Shown here in pieces: positions 11,590 to 23,000 of a stretch of DNA of 64,000 bases (positions within the stretch are counted from its first letter, which is position 1; each line of letters opens with the position of its first letter). The stretch is from Amyelois transitella (lineage: Eukaryota; Arthropoda; Insecta; Lepidoptera; Pyralidae). The notes under the pieces are model-generated. The model worked only from the letters and a program-made list of their open reading frames with translations, did not search any database and was not told where the DNA came from. Both the position numbers and the translations under genes were made by a program. The stretch covers positions 1,815,501 to 1,879,500 of the forward strand of contig NC_083519.1 in assembly GCF_032362555.1 (NCBI RefSeq), written 5' to 3'.

Positions 11590-12635
11590 CAAACTCTCAC
11601 ATTCACACAATCAATGCTAAGTTTATCCAGCCATCATAAAGGCTCCGTTATACGTGGGCGGAACAATAGCGCGCTCAGAGGCGTATTGAACAATCCCAGT
11701 TTGCTTAAAGGTCCCGGGAATAGCCTACAAAATTAATTCGCGCGTTTCTGTATTTACATACTCTGTTACTTTGTTCGCTTAATTGGAGTCGCGGACGAAG
11801 ACGCGGGGTTAATTCGACGATTAATATTTAATTATAGCTTTGTATGAAGAACGGTCGCCGCCGGCGTTACAGCACTGGCAGGCAGGATTAACTGAATTAT
11901 CAAATTAGGAACGTTTTTATGGAATTCAAATTTTATGATGAACTAGATTTTGCGCGGGGTTTTGAAAAATTAGCCAGTAGCTATAACTATTGAAGGTAAC
12001 TGTGCAAGATATTAAAATTTATCGAGTGTATGCAATAGAAAAAAAAATACAAATCCATCTCTTTGTCGACCTTGCTTTTGTTCAGTTATGGCGTAGACCT
12101 ACGTTTATCATTGGAAAATAAATTTATTTATGACAAGTGACTCTTTGCTATAACCATGTATGATTAAGAGGATATTAAAGCGACCAACTTTAGGTACTTA
12201 ATGTTTAAGTTGGATAATTAGAAAGAAAATGTGTGTGTGTGTGTTAATTTTTGTTTTATATATTTATTTTGTATGTAGATGAACTCAGAAATTACAACGA
12301 TATTTCAGCTTCACATTTGAGTGTAAATTGGATCCGAAGAGAAAATCTTATTTTTATTCTCATCCGGCTGTTTTTGCAAACCCCAATTCAACTTTCAAAA
12401 AATAATTCCCGACCATAAATCCGTATCGAGTGCCTATTAAACCGGTAAACAACCCTCCTAAACAAAATCTAAACATGGCCGTAACAATTGCAGTTAGGAT
12501 GGCAAATGGTTCCTTATAAAGATTAAATAGTGTACGGGTAGGTGGGCGCGCGGCTCTCAAAGGAACACTTCTATGAGACACGGTCTGATCGGATTGGAAT
12601 AGTGTGACCAACTCCTTGTAGATCTATGGAAAATA
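11590..12635. other. no gene recognised; unique-looking
   Basis: Positions 11640-11890 are GC-richer (GGACGAAGACGCGGGGTTAA, GAACGGTCGCCGCCGGCGTT) with AATTAAT words and no repeat hallmark. A (GT)n run lies near 12231-12244. The minus-strand open stretch at 12360-12611 looks like chance. Confidence 0.3.
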
Positions 12636-12639
12636 CGTA

Positions 12640-12896
12640 CATATATACATATGGTTACGTCTATATCCCTTGCGGGGTAGACAGAGCCAACAGTCTTGAA
12701 AGGACTGAATGGCCACGTTCAGCTATTTGGCTTAATGATAGAATTGAGATTCAAATACTGACAGGTTGCTAGCCCATCGCTTAAAAACGAATCCCAAGTT
12801 TGTAAGCCTATCCCTAAGTCGCCTTTTACGACAAACATGGGAAAGAGATGGAGTGGTCCTATTCTTTTTTGTATTGGTGCCGGGAACCACAAGGCA
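12640..12896 (-). repeat. SINE family A, full length
   Basis: A complete copy from the ATACATATGGTTACGTC tail end to GGTGCCGGGAACCACAAGGC. Confidence 0.87.
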
Positions 12897-12984
12897 TCTA
12901 TGGATAATATGTATAAACTTTCAGAATTTTCAATGCGTGAGAAACAGGATGAAGCCTGGATGACAATGCCTTGAAATAGGGGAC

Positions 12985-13128
12985 GTTCTAGTGAAAGGTG
13001 AGGTCAAGAGTACTTTTCACCAATGATCGACCGATGATAAAGAGTGATGAATGTGTGTGAAGTATGTAGGAAGTAGAAAGATAAAGTCTCTGCCCATCTC
13101 TCTGGAAAAGAGACATCAATGTATGTTC
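12985..13128 (+). mobile_element. RTE-type LINE 3' fragment, decayed
   Basis: It shares GTGAAAGGTGAGGTCAAGAG, AGTGATGAATGTG, GTAGAAAGATAAAGTCTCTG and the terminal GAAAAGAGACATCAATGTAT with the LINE 3' end at 54125-54420. Several small deletions are present. Confidence 0.6.
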
Positions 13129-13499
13129 AATCAATTAATGTTCAATGTTCAAACATAAGAAAAGGTGTGTTGCGTTCGAAAACTTGACATTGTTTTGGTC
13201 CCCATTTGCTTGCTACGGCATTAACATATAGATATGAAACGTTGCTCTAGACAAATTTTACATTTACATATTACTATAAATATTATTAAAAAAACAATTA
13301 TCGAAGACAATGGTTTAATTGAATCCAAATAAATTATAATTACTTAACAAATAAAGTCATAAAAATCAGAACTTAAAAAAAATAACTTCTATTTACAAAT
13401 TGAATTTAAATGGCAAATTATAAACCAATAACTATCTGAATCACGGTCACCCCAGCGCCCCCTGTGTTAAGCACTTGACACAAGAGGAGACCCCTCCAG

Positions 13500-13890
13500 T
13501 TGCGGATTATCCGTAGAAATGTACAACATGTTGTCAATGACGATCGGTGTGGGACATTCAGGAATGTTGACGGTTTGTTGATAGTTTCTACCATCAACAG
13601 TTTTATAGCTTTTATATTGGCTATTTAAAAAAACCGGCCAAGTACGAGTCGGAGTCGCGAACGAAGTGTACTGTACCAATTTGTTAAAATCGATCAAAAA
13701 ATTATTTGAAAAAAAAATTGAAGAAGAATTAGAGTTAGAAAAGTATATTTTCATGTTGAAAAAATTAAGAAAATTGGTGAAATATTTTTATTATTTTGCG
13801 GATTATCCGCAGAAATATACAATATGTTGACGATGACGATCGATGTGGGACATTCAGGAATGTTGACAGTTTTTTAATAGTATTCTACTG
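13500..13890. repeat. direct duplication of a ~92-bp unit
   Basis: Unit 1 (13500-13592) and unit 2 (13796-13888) share GCGGATTATCC, GTGGGACATTCAGGAATGTT and GATAGTTTCTAC/ATAGTATTCTAC blocks in the same order, with scattered substitutions and start points about 297 bp apart. On the minus strand unit 1 is open (motif PECPTPIVIDNMLYISTDNP), so it may come from a mobile-element coding region that I do not recognise. Confidence 0.55.
13628..13720 (+). repeat. GGCCAAGTACGAGTCGG repeat fragment
   Basis: AAAACCGGCCAAGTACGAGT followed by CGGAGTCGCGAACGAAGTGT resembles a widespread lepidopteran repeat block that I remember as GGCCAAGTGCGAGTCGGACT. Its class is not known to me. It lies between the two duplicated units. 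Confidence 0.45.
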
Positions 13891-14514
13891 GTGTTATTTT
13901 CTTTATATTGTCTGCATATTTCATTCAGAAAAGTTGGTGAAAATGTTATGTTTTTTTATAGGATTGTCGATGTCACTTTTGAATTTTGATCACTAAATGT
14001 ATAAAAAAGTTGGTACTTATTAGCATATAAATTGGTAAAAATTTAATAATAAAAGATAATCTAAACATTATGTATATTATTAAAAATAGTATCTATTCAT
14101 AAATTATCGATCGACTTCAAACCATAAAGATTCAAACAACAAAAAAACAATTTATTATCTGAACCACATCGAATTATAAAAAAACTCGATTAGTTCCAAA
14201 ACAAGTGGCGCGAGCGATCCCCACCAATCCCCCGGGATTCTGATCCTCGGGTATCTACACCATATGGCTGTAGTCCGGGATTCACAATTACAAGTAATCG
14301 TCAGACTTTCCTTCAACAGTTGTAAGCAGACGGGCCGTGAAATTTGAATGATTAGCAAGTTATATTCAGTTTGGGCGATGACAGTATGTCACTGGCTGTT
14401 AATAAATTGATGAACTCAGTAAAAAAATGATCCTGTGTTCAAAAATTTACATTCCTAATATGAATAAAAAAATCTAACGTTACAATCAAAGGAATTTTAA
14501 AATCCGATTTCATA

Positions 14515-14870
14515 TAGGGCGTCGGTGACTGAACGGTTAAGTTTCCCGGCTAAAATGCGCAAGTAATGCGTGCGGGTTCAAATCCTACCTCGACCGTAAC
14601 TCTTATCTAAGTTACGTAATTAGTTCGAGTGCCCATGCTTACGGTGATGGAAAACATGGTGAGGAAACCTGAAAATTCGGGCAACAGGAAGCATGATCCA
14701 ATACGAGTTAAGTTCCCCTGCTGCAAATGTTGCGGTGGTCAGATGGGTGTCGCTTTGTGTAAAAACCTGACTCATTAAATTCAGGATCATGATCGTAAAG
14801 GCTCACCCGGACTCCTCTCCAGAGAGGCGATGATGTAACCGGGACTAACTAACTAGGAGGAAGACGATGA
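14515..14870 (+). repeat. tRNA-headed SINE, family C, full length
   Basis: The head has an A-box-like TGACTGAACGGTTAAG and a clear B box GGGTTCAAATCC. The body contains GGTGATGGAAAACATGGTGA, GCTGCAAATGTTGCGGTGGT, AAAACCTGACTCATTAAATT and ends near GATGATGTAACCGGGACTAA. Body pieces recur at 455, 2545, 23105, 40375, 53675 and 54490. It is followed by GGGACTAACTAACTAGGAGG. Confidence 0.75.
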
Positions 14871-14963
14871 TTATTCCCATTTCTGTTTTGAATAAAACTT
14901 CCGTAGAGCAGTTCTGCTGTTGAGTTTGATGGTAACAAACATTTGCGCTAGATTTGTACCTAC

Positions 14964-15110
14964 ATATAATCACGTCTATATCTCTTACGGGGTAGACAGA
15001 GCCAACAATCTTGAAGCTGTATGGCTAAATTATGAAATTGAGATTCAAATAGTGACAGGTTGCCAGCCCATCGCCTAAAAGAAGTATCCCAAGTTTATAA
15101 GTTTATAGGA
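14964..15110 (-). repeat. SINE family A, 3' part
   Basis: The tail end, the TATCTCTTACGGGGTAGACA block and the core to AAAAGAAGTATCCC are present. The 5' third of the family is absent. Confidence 0.75.
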
Positions 15111-15114
15111 AGTA

Positions 15115-15470
15115 AAATAAATAATAATTATTTCATTTATTAAACAAAATTCACCAAACAAACAAAAAATATACTTATATAAAAACAAAATAAAATTGCA
15201 TAATTATGTCCCTTATCTCATAATTAAAGCAGGCAATAAATCTATAAAATTACCCGGTGAATGTCAGAAGGCAACATATGTAACATTAATAGAAATAGCG
15301 TTTAAGTTAATCAATTATTTCTCGCCCCCGAATAGTGCCGGCCCCTTCTGTTGACTTTGGGTATTACCCATAGCGGTTCCGTTTAAACGAGATTTATCAT
15401 CACGTTACTAACAGACAAACATGTTGATGAAGTGCTTTTAGGGTTATTTTTTAGTTAAGATGGGCGCTCG
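15115..15470. other. no feature recognised
   Basis: AT-rich on the left. Positions 15320-15400 are less so (CTCGCCCCCGAATAGTGCCG). No coding or repeat signal was recognised. Confidence 0.35.
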
Positions 15471-15472
15471 TT

Positions 15473-15688
15473 ACATACATACATACAGACTGAGCCAACA
15501 GTCTTGTAAAGACTGAAAGGCCTCGTTCAGCTGTTTGGCTTGATGATAGAATTGAGATTCAAATAGTGATAGGTTGCTAGCCCATCGCCTTAAAAAAGAA
15601 TCCCAAGTTTGTAAGCATATCCCTCAGTCGGCTTTTACGAGATCCATGGGAAAGGGATTGAGTGGTTCTATTCTATTAGTGCCGGGAA
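15473..15688 (-). repeat. SINE family A, lacking the terminal TATATCCC block
   Basis: The (CATA)n tail is joined directly to CAGACTGAGCCAACAGTCTT, so about 25 bp before the tail is missing. The 5' end is AGTGCCGGGAA. Confidence 0.8.
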
Positions 15689-15734
15689 GTTTTATAAGTG
15701 GCGGGTGGGCCACCCATTTTCTTTAACTATAATA

Positions 15735-15981
15735 GTGCCGTGCGGTTTCCATTACTTAAGAATAGAACCGCTCCATGTCTTTTCCCTTTTCCATGGATGT
15801 CGTAAAGGGCGACTAAGGGATAGGCTTACAAACTTGGGATTCTTTTTTAGGCGCTGGGTTAGTACCCTGTCATTATTTGAATCTCAAATCTATCATTAAG
15901 CCAAACAGTTGAACGTGGCCTTTGAGTCTTTTAGCTCTGTCAATGCAAGGGATATAGACGTAACTATAACTATGCTTATGT
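15735..15981 (+). repeat. SINE family A, full length, diverged
   Basis: It starts AGTGCCGTGCGGTTTCCATT and lies head to head with the preceding minus copy, only 46 bp apart. It has a TTTTCCC duplication near 15783 and a decayed tail. Confidence 0.78.
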
Positions 15982-15984
15982 GTA

Positions 15985-16715
15985 AAATTTTAAAAACAGA
16001 TAACCAATATTATCATCTACGCAATGAAATATGTTTATCTAAATACAATGAACGCCATAGATAAAATTGAGAGCTGTGACAAAACAAAATGGGTGCAACT
16101 GGTCCCACATTGGGGCTAACCTCGCGCCCCTCACCATTCCCGGCCAATTGATATTCGATACGGCAAATTCACACGCAAAATGCTCATTTCGTATACAAAA
16201 TGATCACTTTTGTTATATTTGTTCTCGGCTTGTGGTTTATTGTGCGGCAGAAGTAAATGTGATGATTTTAACATAACTTTTGTGCTATTTTTATTGTTAT
16301 TGCTCGCCTTTTTGGTGTAATTGGGTTTTGGGGTCATAATTGAGGTTCTAATTGCTTAGTACAGGGTATTTTTTTTATTACCATGTAGTAATAATCTTTG
16401 GTTTTCGAAGGAGAACAATGATGGTTGACAGCATTTAAAACACCTCTTACATGACGTCTTTAGAAGACACTGAGGAATTGTAGAAAAAATGACTCTTGAC
16501 CGATGATTTTTAACTAAACTGAAGGTCAGTTTTACTTGCAATAAAAGTAAAAATGGTAAAGAAATTAAATTTTCGCTGCCAAAGTGTGATGTTGGTTTTT
16601 TAAAATTCATCGTTCATCATCGTCCGTCATTAACAACAAGTCAACAAACAACGTCTTTAGAACATAAAGGAATATCTAGCAATTTTTATCTTAAAGTAGT
16701 TTTGTTCAAGTATAA
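15985..16715. other. no feature recognised
   Basis: Mixed composition with short chance frames on both strands (16067-16276 +, 16356-16610 -) that show no recognisable domain. Confidence 0.35.
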
Positions 16716-16719
16716 ATTC

Positions 16720-16980
16720 ACTAGCTGTGCCCTCAACTTCGTCCGCGTGAAATAGTTACTTCGGGCATCATTGAAGCCCTCAAGGATGAATAATTATCCT
16801 CGTTTTTTTTCATATTTTCCATTATTTCTTTGCTCCTTATAGTTGTTGCGCCTAAAGCCTACCTCGATAAATGGTCTATTCGACGCAAAAATATTTTTTC
16901 AATTCGGACCAGTAGTTCCTGAGATTAGCGCGTTCAAACAAACAAACAAACTCTTCAGCTTTATAATATTAGTATAGATA
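16720..16980 (-). mobile_element. Helitron-like non-autonomous element (family H)
   Basis: Read on the minus strand it begins TATCTATACTAATATTATAA, contains GAAGAGTTTGTTTGTTTG and ends GAGGGCACAGCTAGTG, so the element has a 5' TC and a 3' CTAG(T). Copies with the same ends lie at 32913, 33084, 54946 and 55910. The ends fit Helitron rules, and I recall a lepidopteran family named Lep1 with similar ends. No transposase is present. Confidence 0.65.
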
Positions 16981-17001
16981 ACTCACGATGTTTGTTGTAG
17001 A

Positions 17002-17094
17002 ATGGAGGCGACGAATCTGGCGATGTCGCCTCGGGAGTCTCTCAAACCGCGGGCTGAGCACAAAGCGATGCAGTTGAGCTCGAAACCAAATCAA
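17002..17094 (+). CDS. fuss: fuss coding exon 1
   Basis: Acceptor TTGTTGTAG at 17000, then one base and the ATG. It encodes 31 residues, MEATNLAMSPRESLKPRAEH to KPNQ, and ends at CAA|GTGAGC in phase 0. The acceptor just before the ATG implies a 5' UTR exon further left, possibly at 6190-6435. Confidence 0.82.
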
Positions 17095-20000
17095 GTGAGC
17101 TACTTTTCTGTCGTGATTGAGTTATTTAATTTTGGAGATTAGTCATATATCTATCTATATACAATTTTATCCAGTTTAATATTTTGATCAAAAAACTTGC
17201 TTAATAAAAAAATATGACAAGCATGCGCATTCCGAGCCAATGATTAGATGCGAAAAAAGTGCCTTAAATTAAATATCGAAATTTTATAAAAGTCATCATA
17301 CCAATGACTTCCATTACATATTATTAGATTTCAACTTAACATGTTAGTAATTAAAGTACAAATTTTTAATGAAATGTTATTGCAAGCATATTTTTTGTGA
17401 AGTAAGTAAAAAGTATTTATTCAATGAACACCTTCAAAAAAATTAAACAAGAATACAATTATAAAAGTACATTGGATGACGTTCCCGAAAATGGACCCCC
17501 TCAGCATAATGCTGGCTGTAAACAACACGTAACCTTTTTAAAGTAACTTTTATAATACCCAGGTCAGCACAGTCCTGCTATACGGCGTCCCCATAGTCTC
17601 CCTGGTCATAGAAGGAGTAGAGCGTCTGTGCCTTGCCCAGATATCGAACACGCTACTCAAGCAGTTCTCATACAACGAGATACACAACCGCCGGGTAGCT
17701 CTGGGTATCACTTGTGTCCAGTGTACCCCTGTTCAGCTGGAGATATTGAGGCGGGCGGGAGCCATGCCTGTGTCTTCTAGAAGATGCGGTAAGTGATTTC
17801 TCTTGCCTGAGTGAGACATTCTTCTAATTTTCAAGATTTTGTAACGTAGAACAAAACTAGTATATTAAGGCCATTGTCACTATGACCTATTTGGTCTTCT
17901 AATCAAAAAGACCATTGATGCATAGTAACCAAATAGGTAAGTCAACCAGGAAGTTACAAACTATAACCTTTTTGGTTACGTTAGGAGCTTGTCCTGATTT
18001 TTTTGAAGCTATTGCGATGGCGATATCCCACAATCAGCTATACAACACTACAAAAACATCAATGGTATTTTTGACTAGCTGCTGAAAACCAATGTTCATT
18101 TCTATAATGTTTACTAATGTACGACTTTGTGTATCTGTGTCAATGCAAGTCAATACTTATTTTTCTGTCCCTGACGTAGAAATCGGAATAATATAAGATA
18201 ATCTCTTTCCATGGTCAACCTTTCTATTCCTGGATCATCGTCATAATTAAACTGATGAATGATCATCCATCTGATGAAATTCACAAGTAAAATGTCGGGG
18301 GCCGAGTGCCAAAGTATACGCAAAGTTTTCGTCAATGAGACAGTCTTTTGCTAAATCTCAGAAAACCTGACTCAAAGTTACCTGTGGTTTTGAAAAAAGC
18401 AATTCTACCAGGTATGATTACCCGTCGGGAGGCGGAGCGGCTCTGCAAATCGTTCCTGGGGGACAATGCTCCTCCCCGTCTGCCTGACGACTTCGCCTTC
18501 GCTGTGCATCATGAGTGTGCCTGGGGGTGCCGGGGTGCCTTCTTACCAGCAAGGTATTATGTCGAAATTTGTGGGTTTCAATTTGTTATCATAACGACTA
18601 TTAACAAGAAGTAAACAAACGAAGAAAAAACAGCATTGTCCTAAACGTTGTCTTACAGTTTATATTTAGGATATAACGAGGGTTTATTTGGTATTAACAA
18701 TACCAATATACTTTATTTTGAATCAAAATAATTCGGTTTTTGAAGTTCTACGCCGATAGACATTTACACATTGATTATATGACTGTCGACAAATATGTTC
18801 ACTGTCTTTAGATGTTTTAAACTCAATAAATTATCAAGACATTTAGTCATTTTCAAAGACTCTTTAATCTCACTAAAATCTCAAGATTCATGTTCTTCTC
18901 ACCCAGATATAACTCGTCCCGAGCGAAATGCATCAAATGCGCGTACTGTGGCCTCTTCTTCTCCCCCAACAAGTTTATCTTCCACTCCCACCGGGTCGGC
19001 CCAGGAGATAAATACGTGCAGCCAGACGCAGCCAACTTTAACTCGTGGAGAAGGCACATGAAACTGAGTGGAACACCGCCCGATGAAGTGGTCCACGCGT
19101 GGGAAGATGTCAAGGCAATGTTCAATGGAGGGACGAGAAAGAGGATGCTGTCTGCAGCTAGGTTCGTTTTTAATCTGGAGTACTTCTTGGTACGATGTCT
19201 CATTAAAAGGATTCGGACACATTGGTTACTTTTTCTGACGAAAGGAGTTTAAGGTTTTAAAATCCCACTATTTTCACAAAATCACTTGGGAGACCAAACC
19301 TTTAGTTAGAGTCTTGAATAGTTCACATATATCATGATAAATGTGGGCACCAGCAAATGAGCAAAAGCAAAAAAAAGAGTGAAATGGGTGCTTCTACAAA
19401 AGTTGGACAAATTTTACCCTCATTTTGCTTTTTAAGTTTTTGATGAAAAATAAACAGTTTTTTATTATTAGGACGTAGGTAAGATAATCATTGATATGAT
19501 TTTGAATCAGGCCAGTCACTTTATCAATTAGTTTTTCAGATATCTCGATTTTTGTACATTTGAATGCCAGGGAACTGACGAGGTTACCACGGAACTGATT
19601 AAAACACACAATTCATAGAAAATTTCAGATATATTGAATACCAAACTAATATTTTATAATACATACATACATACATATGTTCACGTCTATATCCCTTGCG
19701 GGGTAGACAGAGCCAACAGTCTTGAAAGGACTGAATGGCCACGTTCAGCTATTTGGCTTAATGATAGAATTGAGATTCAAATAGTGACAGGTTGCTAGCC
19801 CATCGCCTAAAAAAGAATCCCAAGTTTGTAAGCCTATCCCTTAGTCGCCTTTTACGACATCCATGATGATGATTCAAGGGAAAGAGATGGAGTGGTCCTA
19901 TTCTTTTTTGTATTGGTACCGGGAACCACACGGCATATTTTATAATGGCACATTGTTTTAAATCTAATGACATTAAATTCATCACAATCTCAACAAACCA

Positions 20001-23000
20001 TATTCAACCATACAAACTCCTCGCTTCGCAAAAATGTGGAAAGGGGCAAATCGTCACCTTCGGAATCCGTAAAAATGGCTGAAATATTCAAAGGCGTGTC
20101 AATAACGTCAGACTTGTAATTAACAGATCCCAGTTTGAAATGTTCACAAACTTGCGAGTTGCAAAAACAACTTAGCGATTTCATTACAAGCTGATTGGGT
20201 AAAAACGTACAGCCGGCCACCTGATGCACTGCAAGCGTCCCTTTAAATGCGACCGATTTGTGAGAGTTTGTCTCAATCAAAGCATTCATGCCGTCTACTT
20301 CACATTCATCGATTACATTCACTTGTATGGACGGACATCTTTCACGAACAACAGCAGCAAAGTCTTTAAGATCAGTTATATCCCCTCCTCTTGCAATAAC
20401 TTGATCAGCCGTCCGCTTGCACATGGCCATCACCACCACCTCCACCACTTTACCAGATATCACTTTTCTGAATTCCGCTTTATCTTTGTAGTTCCTAGTT
20501 TTTGCAAAGTTTTCTTCTAGTTGCATTTTCAAGACTTCTCCAAAAAAAAAAAAGGTTTTTTTTACTAATTCTCGCTTTTTCGTCACATCCCTTTACCCTT
20601 TCCAGTTTTTTTTTAGTTATACGTTGTTCCCGCGGTGTCATATCTTTTATACTTTTTCTTTGCCCCTTTTCTTTTTTTTTAATATCTTAAGCGTTCTTTT
20701 TCCTTGTATTCCGCTAGTTTAACAGGGTCATTTCTTATTCTACTCAACCGGGCCTTTCCGGCTTCCCTTTTTTTTTTGCAAAATTTCTTCTCTACTTAAT
20801 TTTTGTTTTTTATTTGTAGGTGCCATGGTGTTTTCATCTGAAATAATGAAACATATTGTATACCTACGATATCTATCCAAATTTAAAGGCTCTAGCTTAA
20901 AAATCATCAGTACCGTGGCGATACGTCAGTTCCGTGTCGAAGTATCGGACATAGAACTGACGACACGGTACTGATGAATAGGACACAAATTCTAGGTTAT
21001 AATTCAAAGTATCGTGTTTACGGGTAAATTTTGTTAGTAAGAGGCAACATTATAACAAAGTAGACCTTATTTTAATAAAACTGCAGGAAAATATATAATA
21101 ATAGAGAAATAATTACTCACCACGGAACTGAAGTCTTGACTGGAGCAACACGTGCGTACGCCACAGCCTGCTCGCTGTCACTGTTTTTTAAATCGTGGCG
21201 CGGCACAAAATGGCGTTTGTAGATAACTTCACCACTTATACTTTACTGAGCGATCACCTTGACGTATTAGCATTGATGATTCGCGGGAATTTCGAATGTT
21301 AATATTGCACACGGAACTGACGAGTAAAAGTGAAGACAACGTATAAACGTAAATTTTATACTATTATTGTTTTAACTCTATTTAAAATTTATGTAATATA
21401 GATTATAAGATGTTTCTAAGTTTGTAATTCAGCGGTAAGATTCATTATAAATTGTATACATTTCGAGAAAAATTTAATCTGTGGTGTAAATTGGGAATGG
21501 TGACAAGCCAAGGTACTGATGATTTTCACTTATTGATTACGTTATTTCTATAACTTATATTAAAAATAAAACTATAATTGAGTGGACAGCTTAAAGTGAC
21601 CTAGATAAAATGAAATATAAAGAAATATTTACAAAATATACTAAAATATTTATTATATCGACTGATGACATCAAGTTGCCCAACTTTTGTAGAAGTACCC
21701 AAATACTTTTTAGAAAATGCGATCCAATTTCTTTTCATAAATTTTCCTCCAGCTTCCCAAAAATCATTCAAATCATTATACAAAGTTCAGCCTAAAATTG
21801 TGCCACAGACGAGTTCCTATGCGCAGGCCTGAGACGGAGAGTGGTGGGGAGGCTAAACGGTCTCCAGCCAGTCCGCCGACTGCGCACGCGCCGGTCCCGC
21901 GCCTCGCCGACTACGTGTGGGGGGCGAGGCTTCCGTTACCGTATGCTATACCTTGGCTGAAGCCTACTTTGTGGACACCAGGTGAGAAGATCTGTGAGGC
22001 GCTATTTAAAAAAAATGTGTTTTCTTGTCTCTTTCCTGAGTAAGTTGGCAGGCTTTAGGCATTTGACTAAGAATTAGGACAGGAATTATGTCAGGCAATT
22101 TGACCAAAAATCAAAGAATCTGACCCAAATTGAAAAATATCTATTACATAAGGTTAAATTTGAGTTGTAAAGACCTTCATGGATTACCATATGAGTCTTC
22201 AGCAGTGGATCTTCTCTCACACAGCATACGACTAAATATACCGACAGACTATTTCGTTCTATTGTCGTAGGAGCTCTCACAGCTCTGAGCGGCGTGGGCG
22301 CAATAGAAGAGCCGCGTGCATTTCGGCCGGTGCGGCACCATCTCGAGTCGCCGCAACTATCGCCGGCGATGTCGCCGCCACGATCGCCAAACAGGTTGGT
22401 GATTTTATTGTACATTTGTTTGTGAAAATTCCTGACATGAGGTGTACATTTTAAGTGTTTGATTAAGTTTGGCGCATCATGTCAGTATTCCAATATTTTT
22501 AAATTTCAGATTTAATCAGAGGTAAATTTTACATAGGCAGAATTATTTATTTGGAATAGGTACCTAAAATTTGATTAATTGTATGTTTATTTATGTCTGT
22601 ACCTATTTTCATAAAAATTTAACAAACAAATAAACAATTTTTTTTTCATAGAGATAAAATTACAAAGTAGTTGTGATAACATAAAACATTAACACTATAC
22701 ACTAGCTTACTCTATGGATCCAGTTTACATTTATATATTGTGATTAATTTAAACTATTATAAACGGTTCTTCATATTTTTTTTTATCAATCAAGCAGAGT
22801 CATCATATAAATACCTACCTACAATTAAAAACAAATGCTCTTATTTTCCTATCAGGTCAAGGTCTCCGATAGCCTCTTCTCCCCGCCGAAGTCGCACTCC
22901 GCTCCGTTCCCCTCTCCGCTCGCCGCCGCATTCGTCGCCCCGCTCACCGCTCCGCTCATCGCCCGCGCGTTCCACTAAAAGCGATCGTGACAGCGACGAG

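Larger units (their letters stand above)
19386..21700. mobile_element. complete DNA transposon with 25-bp inverted ends and 4-bp AAAT target duplication
   Basis: The left end GGGTGCTTCTACAAAAGTTG (to 19410) is matched by the reverse complement of 21676-21700, GGGTACTTCTACAAAAGTTG, with 23 of 25 positions identical. AAAT stands immediately outside both ends (19382-19385 and 21701-21704), as a target duplication would. Inside are a minus-strand ORF (19990-20526), a family A SINE (19661-19934) and at least seven copies in both orientations of a word close to CACGGAACTGACGA, at about 19571, 19591, 20910, 20926, 20953, 20965, 21121, 21308 and 21512. It sits in a fuss intron. I cannot assign the superfamily; a 4-bp duplication is compatible with Sola-type elements, but that is only a suggestion. 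Confidence 0.8.

Noticed and set aside
17890..17965. Inverted ACCTATTTGGT / ACCAAATAGGT pair in fuss intron 2
   Set aside because: Arms of only 11 bp across about 40 bp; could be chance, and no repeat family was recognised.
18795..19222. Other long frames over fuss exon 4
   Set aside because: They are shadows of the SMAD4-binding-domain frame.
22086..22415. Minus-strand 109-residue frame over fuss exon 6
   Set aside because: Antisense shadow of the GC-rich exon, with no domain.
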